DNA of 64,000 nucleotides from Leptoclinus maculatus (taxonomy: Eukaryota > Chordata > Actinopteri > Perciformes > Stichaeidae): positions 12,634,759-12,698,758 of the forward strand of contig JAVDOI010000016.1 of NCBI GenBank assembly GCA_032191485.1, in the 5' to 3' direction. Under the pieces are notes generated by a model that saw nothing but the letters and a program-made list of their open reading frames with translations, did no database searches and was not told the DNA's origin. Made by a program: the position numbers and the translations under genes. Below, one piece after another: positions 53,565 to 64,000 of this stretch (its first letter is position 1; each line of letters opens with the position of its first letter).

Positions 53565-54100
53565 CCGCCGACTAAGTCTCTGCTGTTAAGTTTTGTTTCA
53601 CGATAGTCATGTGCTCGCCCACTGACCAATCACAGCACACCCTGCACTCCGCGGCAGAGCAGCACCTGGACATGTAATGATGACGTAGGTGTAGGCCGGC
53701 TAGTCTGGGGGTAGCGGCTGCTGACACTCAAAGAATACGCCCAACATGTCAAACTAAAGATCTGATTGGTTGAACACTATGACAATCAACAATATCGTCC
53801 CCATTCACTTAAACTGCACATGGAAGCACTTGTGAGTCTGCAGGCCTGGGGCCTCTCTTCTACCGAGAGACACAGAGGTGAAATCTGATTGGATAGAAGC
53901 TCTACTTAAAACAAGCTGCACTGGAAGCAGAGCAACTGAGGAAGACAGTAGCTGTGCAATGAGAAAATGAGATAATGGGAAAAATATTTTTATAAATTAT
54001 AATAATAAAGAAAAAAAAAGAAAAACATTTCTTTTCTTTTTTTTGTGATTCTGTTTAGGCCAGCAGAGAAGGCTTTGCAGGCCCTGACAGCCCGCCACTG

Positions 54101-54178
54101 ATATATATGTATATATATATATATATACATATATATGTGTATATATATGTGTATATATATATATATATGTATATATAC
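54101..54178. repeat. (TA)n/(TATG)n microsatellite
   Basis: About 78 bp of alternating TA with TATG/TACA interruptions. It gives spurious Ile/Tyr-rich open frames. Confidence 0.92.
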
Positions 54179-54310
54179 AAGGGAAGCATCGTACATTGGC
54201 TCTGTAATCTGTGCTGGTCTTTTACCACCAGCAGAGTGCAGCAGAATACTGGAATTTTTCTGAGCTCGATCTTAAAATACAATTCAACTTTGAGATGGCA
54301 GGACAAATAG

Positions 54311-54910
54311 AACATCCAGAAGCTGCAATACATCCAAAACAGCGCTGCCAGGATCCTGATGAGAGTCCGGAAGTATGAGCACATAACACCCACTCTACAC
54401 TCACTACACTGGCTCCCTGTCTCATTCCGGATTGACTACAAAGTCCTACTACTCACACATAAATGCATAAATGGACATGCACCTCCCTACCTACAAGAAC
54501 TCAATACTCCCCAAACCTCCACCCGCACCCTCAGATCTTCAAACAGCTCGCTCCTCCGGGTCCCCAACACCAAGCTCCACACCATGGGCGGCCGGGCCTT
54601 TGGCTCGGCAGCGCCGCGCCTATGGAACAGTCTCCCTGATCACCTAAGGGCAACACAGACACTGGTCTCTTTTAAGACTGGCCTAAAAACCTCTTTATTC
54701 AGGAAGGCGTTTCTGACCTTGTGCTAAATCACTGTCAGTTATTTCTTTTGTGTTTCTGTTCATTCACTGTTTTCTATTATGCTTATGTTTACTATTTTTT
54801 TTATTATAGTTTGTTTTAACTATGTTTTTACTATGTACTGGCTCTGTGGCACTCTGAGATTTTCTGAATGAAAAGTGCGTTACAAATAAAATGTATTATT
54901 ATTATTATAA
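54311..54910 (+). mobile_element. L2-like (CR1 group) LINE 3' fragment
   Basis: A frame from about 54,311 to the stop near 54,727 encodes the conserved LINE-2 reverse-transcriptase end: QNSAARILMRVRKYEHITP, LHSLHWLPVSFRIDYKV, then RAFGSAAPRLWNSLP and SFKTGLKTSLF. The 3' UTR ends GCGTTACAAATAAAATG followed by ATT repeats, the usual L2 tail. It is 5'-truncated; the frame upstream is stopped. This part is intact, suggesting a fairly young copy. Confidence 0.88.
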
Positions 54911-57900
54911 ATACTCCAGTTTCTTTGCAACATGCTTTCACTGTTACCAATTAGAATAGCAAATAAATGTTGATTTGGCCGTTTTGTAAGCATCAGAGCA
55001 CGAGTCCGCATTCAATATATACAGTGGTCTTGTTTCAGCAGAAATCTTCAGCTAAAACATTACAGTGTCCCTACTATCTAGTAATATTCTTCCCAGTTGT
55101 GCTGGACAAAAACAAAAAAACGTACAATGGCTAATTTATGTTAAATAAATCCTGCGATAAACACCGGAAAACGAAACAACCAAACATCCACCCACATACA
55201 GTATGACTTTTTGGCATACGGTGTGTGGGTGATCGAAAGCATCTAATTAAGACAGCATTATGAAACCTTACAAAGCTTTTTTTTTTATTTCAGTCATTCA
55301 GACTAAATTCACCATCACTAATAATCAATGAGTAAACATGAGGTTATCATGGCCTCATTAACATCCAAAGGGTACACATTTGGATGCTGTTAGGTGTATC
55401 AAATATGCATGTACATATTTAATATAAATATGTATGTACTATAAACAGTATCTCTTAGAACCAATTCAGTTACATATGTTTGAAGTACATATAATGAAAT
55501 ATCTTTTACTTTGGGGGAAAACATGGGAATTCACCATCTCTTCACTAAGTAACTCATCAGCTTTCAAGGAAGCAGCCGTCTGCTGAAGAGCAGCTAATTA
55601 AGAACGCCATGGCAACAACGTAGCAACTCATCAAGAAGAAAACGAGAAAAAAACCTAGAAACCACCGCAATCTTCATTTGTCAACTTGTAACAATTTAGT
55701 AACCACCTGGCAACGTCTCAACAATCACGTAGCGACACATCAACTATAACACTAAAAATGTTAGCAACCACCGTTAGCTCGGGCAGAAACACGTGTAGAC
55801 AACCTTAATTACACAGCAGACTTTGTGACATGTCATAGTATGTAAAGCACAGTAATCACATGAATCTGTTCTTTTCAAGTGTGCCAGTAAGCCATGCTTA
55901 TTGTGACAACATGCATTCATTCTATTATTTACATCTCTCTTTGATGTTATCGCTTCACAAATGCAAAAGAAAAAGGACAAGAAAAGACAATATTCCGACC
56001 AATTAAATGATTTCTTCCAACAATCTACTGCATCCTTGGCCCCTTGTCCCCTTGTCCCTGCAGACTTCTTGCTTTGCACGTGCATCCTCCTTTCTGTGGT
56101 CCACAGTGTACAGCGGTGGTTTGCCCAGCAGGCACACTAATAAGTCTGATGCAACCGTGCAGGCTTGACGCTTAGCGTTAAACTGGGTATAATGGTGTCA
56201 GAGAGCGATAGAATACAAGACACACAAAGTATTTATATTCCAAGGACCTTTGGATGTGTCCTGAGATGACAATATGAAACGTTTTAACCTTCATTGATTT
56301 GATCATCACCCGGTCTTAAAGCTGCTCCAGCCAAGATTAATGTGTACTAATACACCCACCTCAAACCTAAATCATGATATAGGGCTGCAAAAGGGAGGAT
56401 CCTCCCACCTCATTGAGATGCTTCCGATTAAAAAATCTTGTGCCGGGAATGGTTCACTTTGGAAGCTTTTTTTATACACGGAAAGTGACAAATTGAACCT
56501 CGTGAGCAGCAACACACAGCGGCAAACAAGTCGGACTGTGCATTGGCAGATAAACCTGCAATACAATTTCATTATTTCCATGCATACGGATTAACAAGAA
56601 GAGAATGTTGAAATATCAACTTTGTACTGTCCTTCAATACTGTTATCTGCTGCTGTCTATAGGGGACCCCAAATTACAAAGTTGTGTAGTGCAGCTTTGA
56701 AAGATGAAAATGTGTTTTCACTGTAGATTTCCTTCATCATTTTTTTAAATGAGAGAAATAGGCTGATTAGCTCTCTTGCCAAGAGTTCGAGGAGAAGAGA
56801 GTGGTATCAATCTTATCTAACGCTCTGCAGGAAAGCGTGTTTCTCAAAATGTTGAGCTATTCCTTAAACAAAGTGCTAAATATTATGATGACCTGTTAAT
56901 ACCAATACTATAGTGCTGTTCTAGTCTTTCTGTTTTTATCATCAACATTAAGGATCCAGCACCCGGTCTTCAATGTCAGATCGTGAGTTGAGTGTGTTGT
57001 GTCTTAACTCTCACGTAACATACTTCCCATATATTCTCCCATTAAACACACTGCCAGGGTGTGAGTGGCAGATCTCAGTGGGCACCAGTTTACTGGGACG
57101 ATACAGTAACTGACAGTGTTTGAGTGGGATCCTGTTAGTTAGCCTTCATTGCATCATGTTCATCAGTGCAGGAAAGGCTGTGAGGAATTTATCAGACACA
57201 GTAATGTTAATATTGTACATTAACTCAACAACCTTCTCTACGGGGAACCAAGCAAAAGCAGCGAAGCTGATCAGGGAACAGAGACTCTCTTTACATGCCT
57301 CTTGTTTTTATTCCCATTTTCCTTTAATGGGCTGCACCGCCAACACCTCACCTGTTATTTCTTTCCTTAACCTTTTTCGTTTCTCCTGGGTGTCTTTACT
57401 CCTCTCCAACCATTCCTGAAGCAGAGCTATTACAAAGCAAGTACTATGGGACTCCTCTTAGCATAATGAGGAGGGCGCATCAGGTGTGCAGGGTGATTCC
57501 CTAAGCACTGCTGGGACTGTATAGAGAGACACAACATGAAATAACAGCTCAGCCCTTCTTCTCTTCCTCCCTCCCTTCCTTTCCTTCCTCTCATCTTCTC
57601 TGCCTCGGCTGCATACTAATAGGGTGACCACTTCTCCCTTTGTTGGTTGTGTTACACCATCACAAGACGGACTTTATGATCACAGTTTTCCTTTTTTTTC
57701 TTCTTCATAGTTCAGACCAATTAAAAGCCCTCATGTAAATGTGTCATGCCTCTTGCCAGTTCGCAGCTCTCCGTTCAGTGTGTCCCTCCACTGCCACTGA
57801 GCCTTAAAATACCATAAATGTGTAAGGTTCAGTCACATTAATTCAGCTGCCTCTGGGGGAGCTGGAGTGGGCCACTGATGGTGGAGCGATAGTGCAGTCA

Positions 57901-59595
57901 GCAGAATAAACTCCAACTGCAGAACTGCGGTATCTATTTCTCTAGATAGAAGGAAAAGAGAGGATCTGTGTAGATGCGAATGGGAAAACGAGAGAGAGAT
58001 TGAGAAAGATATTGCAATGGACAGTGTATTGTCCCCCCCCCCCCCAATGGTGCAGTATGAACAATTCTGTCTATATTTAGATGCATTTAGTCGCTGAGTC
58101 TTTGCAAACAAGGTTATTTCTGAGCGCCCACAGAAATAAAACATGCAAAATGTGACCATAAAAGATCAAGAAGAAAATACCTGGTGTTATCGAGATTTCC
58201 ATCATCTCTATAATTTCTACTCTCCTTGGGATGCACTAAAGATGTGCACACTGATTTGCAATTCAAAAGCAATTGATCCACCCCCTATTTAAAATCCAAT
58301 TTGTTTGTTTCCTCTCAAGAGATTTAGAAATACTTTACTGTCCATCAAAGCGATGGAGATTTTTTCTTTGCATCTTAAATAAGTAAAACCCCCCCACAGT
58401 ACACAAAGAGGAACTTTGGTACTTATCCTTCCCAATCCCAAACTACAGTATGTTCTCTCAAATCCATCATTTAGTATTGTTCATTTTGTATTTGTGATAT
58501 AGCTTCTTATAGCTCTTGCTGGAGCTGCATGTGCTTCTGCAAATACATGATAGCTTGCAGTCATTTCCACATTTATTTTAGACATACATGTCATCTTAAC
58601 TAACTAAACGCTTCAGCTTCATTTCTATTCATTATTGTTGTCCTAATTACAAAATGAAAGTCATGCATTGTTTAGTAATATGTGGGATCTGGTGTTTTCT
58701 TTAATGAAGAATATCATTTTCTTTGGCCACCTTCATTTGGAGCCACCTGATGAACCTCTTTTTGCTATGTTTTGGTCTCCACCAACTAACTGAACCAAAA
58801 CAATAGAGTTGCCTTGGAAAAACCCAAATAATGAGCTGAAGGAAGCTAGAATGCTTCAGAGTGATAATTCTGTGTGGGTTTGACACTTTCGCATCACACA
58901 TTCAATCCATTCCAAAAATATCAATCGTAGCTGCTTTAAAGTCTTTGACTGCCTTCAGACAGACCAGCAGGAAGATCTCTTGTTGAAGCCAAAAGTGAAC
59001 TAAAGTTTATTTTCTAAAAAGAGCTGCACCTGCAGTGCAGTGCAGTGATATAATGAAGGTAATCTGTAAGAAACATCTCTATTGTAATCTATTATTGTGC
59101 TGTCAGACTTTCAAACAGACACTCAGAGATCAGATGTTGATTTTACGAGCTGACAAAAGTCAGCTGTCTTTTCCTTTTTTTTTTGTGTACGAATATAGTG
59201 AATTACACACACTTCAAGCTTTTAAAGTGCTAAAACATATACTCTCTTGGGCTGACTCCAGTTTTGCCATTTAGGGTAATTTGTATTTTCCCAAGGAACT
59301 GCTAACATTTCACAAGAATTTAACCCTCTATGGCATGGTGTTGAAAATTGCTTTACATAAAAATATATGCACGAATATGAAAGTTTTATGTGTGATTGTT
59401 GAAAGATATATTTAGTTTTTATATGTACTAAAAGTGTCTTTTCTGTTTGTTGCCTCAGGGCAACGTTGTGCACTTCGACCACTTTGTTCCGGTCGATATC
59501 ATGCTGGAGTGTGGAGATGTGCTCAGATTATGATCATAGACAATGTTTTTACTTTACTATCTACTGATACTTACAGGAAATGGAACATTTTATAA
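54911..59595. other. gene-poor intergenic DNA
   Basis: AT-rich with no recognised gene. A C run lies at about 58034-58044. A short frame after a plausible acceptor at 59452-59457 (GNVVHFDHFVPVDIMLECGD) might belong with the open frame that follows, but they do not join in frame directly. Confidence 0.55.
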
Positions 59596-59991
59596 CAAGA
59601 TCGAGCAGACAGCGTCCTTCCCCCTGCGGACTGTAAAGAGAGTCGGGAGGAGTGGATACCCAAAATCCTGTTTGAGAGACAGTTCGGATGTCAGGGGTCA
59701 GTGAGCAGAGTAAAGAATGTGTGCTTGACTGTTGACAATGAGACTGAGGAGGAAGATGAAGACGAGAAACCACCTTGCACACTGAACCACTCAGTGACCC
59801 TATTGAGGGATTACACTGGAGCCCACCCAGTCACCAAGGTCGACAAGCGGAAGATGATCACCAAAGACCCCTGCACTGCTGTGGTGAAAGAGTGCAACAA
59901 GAATATGTGTGGGTGTGGATCTGCTCGACTCACTGATTGCACTGTACTGGAACAAGATCGGATGAAAGAAGTGTTTCACTTCCATTTTTGA
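59596..59991 (+). pseudogene. unidentified 132-codon open frame (gene fragment or pseudogene?)
   Basis: The frame opens after TAA at 59593-59595 and stops at TGA 59989-59991. It has no early ATG. The product looks protein-like: SREEWIPKILFERQFGC, an acidic patch (ETEEEDEDEKPPC), then TGAHPVTKVDKRKMITKDPC and a Cys cluster CNKNMCGCG. I do not recognise the family. Lack of a start, and a stop in the frame just upstream, suggest a decayed copy, a terminal exon, or part of a mobile element whose LTR-like block begins about 100 bp downstream. Confidence 0.3.
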
Positions 59992-60099
59992 GGACTGGAC
60001 TGTGTTGCATCTTTTTTTGATCTGTTTTTTCCCCCTTTTTTTCCCCGTTATTCATTCATGTTTAATGTTTCCTGCTTTTGCTTAGTAAGTTCACTCTGC

Positions 60100-60452
60100 C
60101 CTCGTGCCATGACTGTTTTTTTACTTCCTTGCCTTTGTGTGTTTTCCTGCCTTTGTTAATCGTCTGCCCTGATTGGTTTCACCTGTCTCTCGTCAGGCCT
60201 GCAGTCACCGGAGCTCCTGCTCACCTGTTCTTCCCCATCCGTCCGTCACTACATAGACCGGCCTCTTTGTTCTCTGTCGGTTTGTCTTCATTTCTGTTCC
60301 AGTTTGCCTGAGTTGCTGCCTGTTGTTTTTTTCATGCCTGTTGTGTTGGTCTCTAGCCTGGAAGCTCTATACAATTACAGGATTGCAGTTTCTGCTGCCT
60401 CCTCATCTGTTTCTGCATCCCCTGGTTGCCATGCTCTGCCACCGTGACGATA
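60100..60452 (+). mobile_element. LTR-like block (possible solo LTR of a Gypsy-type element)
   Basis: The region begins GTGCCATGACTG and ends CCACCGTGACGA. It is T-rich, with phrases such as CCCTGATTGGTTTCACCTG and GTTTGCCTGAGTTGCTGCC that I recall from fish LTR retrotransposons. Termini are approximate, and no second copy or target duplication was found in the window. Confidence 0.4.
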
Positions 60453-63400
60453 CAGGAGGTGGTAGCTGTAATTTTTTACATTTTAGAGCTTCTAATTGTG
60501 ATTAATTGGAATTGTTTGTAGTTGGTGTTTTTGCACTGCATTTACTGCTTGCTTTTTCACTTTCCACTATATATAACCTTGGTGTTCCAGTACCTCCAAG
60601 CAATAACACAATATCTAATTATCAGGGACACCGAAGCTCTCCTAAAAAAAGATTCCCCTCCTCCCCACCAAAATAAAAATTCATGCCACAGGTTATGTGT
60701 ACCAGGCTCTTTTTATTTAACTTATGTGAGTATTAAACCCGGATGCCACTTGCTGTCTAGATAAAAGCACTAAAATCACTCTCTTGGTGCACAGAAGGAG
60801 GTGGATTTGCCGTAGAGTTCGGACCCATTTATTTTCCACTAATGATAATGAAAAACCATTCGACGTTTGCTTTATATCTCCACTTGATCTGAGTCACCGA
60901 GGTGTTCAAAGCTGAACGGTTTTCGTCTCACCTCCAGCTTGATGAGTATTCGTCTAACTTTATCTGCTGTGAATGATGTGGTTTCTTGCATTTAAGCAAG
61001 CTGACACTGAAGAGTATCTGTAAACACCACGGTCTTCTAATCTGAAGAAGAGATCGTATTGAACTTCATTAGCTGAAGTGGTGAGTTTCCCTTATCTATT
61101 AACCCCTCCCTCTCCCTCTCTCTCCTCCCATGGTAATGGAAGAGCAGATGTTATAAGGTAATTGCCTCATCACTCAGGCTGCTCAGCCCCTCTACATGTA
61201 AATGTCGCATTTCCACAATGACATTTGAATCTCACACTCTGCCTTTAATTCAGATACACTCATGGTCTCTTCAGATACTATTAGAGCACTGCAGGCTATT
61301 TCAGCAGACGTCCCCCATGTGCATTCTGAATAGATTGATGGAACAGCGGCCACTCGACATGAAAGGCATGTATGAGAAGAGGCTGCTGGGTTGAAAGTAG
61401 TTCTGAATGTGACTAAACGTATTACGTCTCCAGGTTAAGACATGAATGAGTTAAGAGCCTGGAGGATATTGAAGGCTACTAAAGCAATTAGCTGCCAGTG
61501 GTTATTCAAATGTCTACATTTATAGACTTACAGGTCAATTCTCTGATATAAACCTTTCAAGAGTCCTTCGTTTATCATTCAGTTATTTCAAACAGTCAAT
61601 GACTATAAAGAGTCATTTCAGACAACATTATATATTTTTGGACATCAGTATGTGTCCACTCAGCTCTGTTTATTATGTGATTTATTTTTATCTCCTAAAA
61701 TCTGAATCTAGATCTAAATTCTGAGAAATTATTTGAATGACTTAAGTTGAGCACCAACTAAAATGAAAAAAAGCCCTAAATTATTTGCTGCCTTATTTCT
61801 GATTAAAGGGCAAGGCTGGTGATAATTGATAATTGATAATATTGTTCTTCTGACTTCTCTACCCCAACTGTAGCTGTAAGACCCAACTAAGCCCATTCAT
61901 TCCTACTGATTAATTAAAAGATTACAATCATTTTTATTTGATACAGTTAGTTTGTTCATTTGAAAATAAAGGCTAAATAATGTGTTAAAACAGCTGGGCA
62001 CTGTATGTGTTAGCAAAGGCTACTCGAACAGGAGGAAATTGTATTTTTTGTTCGGGACTATTTTCAGGTGGGCATGTGGTGTGCTAGTGTTTACTGAGTG
62101 TTTACCGCTGCAGGATATGTGGGATTAACGACAGTGCCCAGGTCATAATGAAGGAACAGGTTAGCCAGAGCCAGAGTGGCTCACTGCTGTGTTTTTTTTT
62201 AGTGTTTGGAAAACAATGGAGATCTATCACAGAGGAATAAGCTATGTATTACATAAGCTATGTTATGTAATATTACTTACCCTTTTGTTCAAATGTCAGG
62301 CTACACAGACGAGGGATTTTATAGCAATAAAGAAAATATTGAATGTCAGACTTATCCTTTACGGTAGTATTTACGTCAATAACTCCAATTACAGTATATT
62401 CTTTCTCTTTATTTGAGCCGGCCAATCTTTTTTTCCTGAAAAGTCAAAAAAAGTTTTGATGACTCTCAGATCTTAAACGAACCTTTTCCACAGATCTCAC
62501 TCTGACTGTATTCATGCACACTCTCAAGACTGATTGAACAATGTATTCAATTTGACACGGTTTCAAAGAGAAGCATATTCTCAACTGCTTGCTAACCAAA
62601 TCACTTGTGACAATCTTAAAATGAAGATAAATGACATTTCAACAGTGTGTCTGTTGGGATTTGGTGCCCAATTTGTCTCTATGTCTATCCATCTCTTGCA
62701 GTTTCCAGAAATAAATGTATCTGATTGCAGTTGCAAAAGGAGTGTTTATATTTAGTTAAGTGAAGACGAAGTGAAAAAAGGGAGGCGATGCAAAAGGAGT
62801 GAGAACAGTCCCTGACAACAATTAGAGGTTTCTGCCGCAGTGAAGGAATTGAGTCACATGTCTCTGACCCAGAGGAAACACTTCAGCCTGCTGCTTGAGG
62901 TTGAACTGCAGTCCTGTCTCCCTGTGGGATAAGCACACTCCTCACACTGTACCGGTGCAACAGAGAGGTTTATTTTAAAATGCCTAGCAAGGGGAAACAA
63001 AGAAAATGTTTAAAAAAAATCCCCTCATAAATGACTAAATCAGGGAACTCTTTTATGTGTCAAAGTGTTACAGTAAATATGGACTTGATGGACTTTTTTT
63101 TTGTGGGAAACAGATGCAGTTCCATTTATTTTGTACAAGCCTGGCAACATGCAGATATTCCAGCAAAACTAAAGCTCTGGTGATCAAATGTAGTCCAGCA
63201 GAAGGAGAGGACAGACATTCGGTTGGGTGTTAATTCCCCCAGTAACAATATTGGGCTGTTCAACGTCCCTAATGATAGCAGAAAGCCGGCTTCTTGCTTA
63301 ACAGAGAATTACTGATGAGCAAAGACTTTGTGGCACATTTCCTCCACACAGACTCCCATAACCCCTGTGCAGTGAGATAATATATGCTGTTTTTCAGCAT

Positions 63401-63735
63401 CATTTTCTGGGATCAGACTCATCTCAATAATGAATGCAATTAGTAGGTCCAGCTTTATGACTAACATCCTGATTGACCCATTACTGAAGAGCCACACTGT
63501 TTCAAGGTCCTTTCAGAATGCTGTATGTGTTCTGGTGGAATAATCAGGTGGAAATGCATGAAACATGATACAATTTGTCATACATGCTGAGGAACATATC
63601 TCATTCAGAAATGTAATGACGAGACACAGCAGGTCTGTAAAAAGCCAAAGGGGACATTGGCTGCTTTTCTGTTAGTGACTGTTTTGGAGCTTAACAGACT
63701 TTTTGCAGTTTTGCAGCATTGCTTGAAATTTAAGT
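60453..63735. other. gene-poor intergenic DNA to the right edge
   Basis: AT-rich. I recognise no gene, RNA or complete transposon. The open frames here are short and unconvincing. Confidence 0.55.
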
Positions 63736-63787
63736 TGTGAATTTTCACATTGTCTGCACCTTAAATAAAATTGATTGATTGATTGAA
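63736..63787 (+). mobile_element. retroposon 3' tail with (TTGA)n
   Basis: The text AAATAAAATTGATTGATTGA is a common 3' tail of fish non-LTR elements. Only the tail is clear; the body to its left is not identified. Confidence 0.35.
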
Positions 63788-64000
63788 ACAATGTTTTTAC
63801 CAATTTTGGTACCACTTTCTAAGAAGTTACCTTTTTATTAAGGGCTTACAAGTTGGATTTATAAATGGTTAATAAAGAATTCACTGTAGCATTATAGATT
63901 TGTCAACAACCATCAAATAGAACAAGTTTGGGGTTGCCAGGTTGTGGAAAATATTTCTATGACTGGTGAGTCATTAAACACACATTTCAATGTTTTGGGA

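Larger units (their letters stand above)
52391..54100. other. non-coding flank right of the satellite
   Basis: It holds 42-bp inverted repeats at 52478-52519 and 53523-53564, a hAT-like end at 53318, and several GATTGG/CCAAT motifs (53530, 53625, 53763, 53887). I recognise no gene. Confidence 0.6.

Noticed and set aside
53990..54393. Ile/Tyr-rich open frames
   Set aside because: They are translations of a TA microsatellite.
61100..61400. Possible conserved non-coding element
   Set aside because: The sequence looks non-repetitive and rich in motifs, but conservation cannot be judged from one genome.

Overview
The window is vertebrate nuclear DNA, almost certainly from a teleost fish. It carries three intron-containing genes in an order also found in mammals (FOXN2, FBXO11, MSH6). 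Introns are short (often 80-250 bp), and the repeat families are fish-like: CA/GT microsatellites, L2-like and I/Nimb-like LINE 3' ends, small hAT remnants, and an Expander/RTE-like tail. The species cannot be named from sequence alone.

Layout. 1-6,270: 3' part and all coding exons of FOXN2 (minus strand, five coding exons, 411 aa). 6,271-16,250: FOXN2 5' intron and upstream DNA, ending in a GC-rich promoter-like block with an RFX X-box and a CCAAT box. 16,250-26,340: about 10 kb between two diverging genes with no recognised gene. 26,634-36,071: FBXO11 (plus strand, 22 coding exons, 880 aa), with its 3' UTR to about 37,215. 37,662-44,293: MSH6 (minus strand, ten coding exons, 1,390 aa), tail to tail with FBXO11. 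44,536-45,200: a LINE 3' fragment just upstream of the MSH6 start. 47,439-52,390: a 5-kb CpG-dense array of a 16-bp unit. 52,400-64,000: gene-poor DNA with transposon remnants, a (TA)n block, an L2-like LINE end, one unidentified 132-codon open frame and an LTR-like block.

All exon joins were read by hand. GT/AG sites and reading phase agree at every junction of the three genes, and each coding sum is a multiple of three (1,236, 2,643 and 4,173 nt).

The genes do not form one pathway. FOXN2 is a forkhead transcription factor, FBXO11 a substrate receptor of an SCF ubiquitin ligase, and MSH6 the mismatch-recognition partner of MSH2. Their shared order is inherited vertebrate synteny. The main unexplained object is the 16-bp satellite, with its multi-unit higher-order structure. 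Secondary points are microsatellites that touch or mimic FBXO11 splice donors, a LINE in the MSH6 promoter region, and CGTTAGC clusters at both divergent promoter regions.
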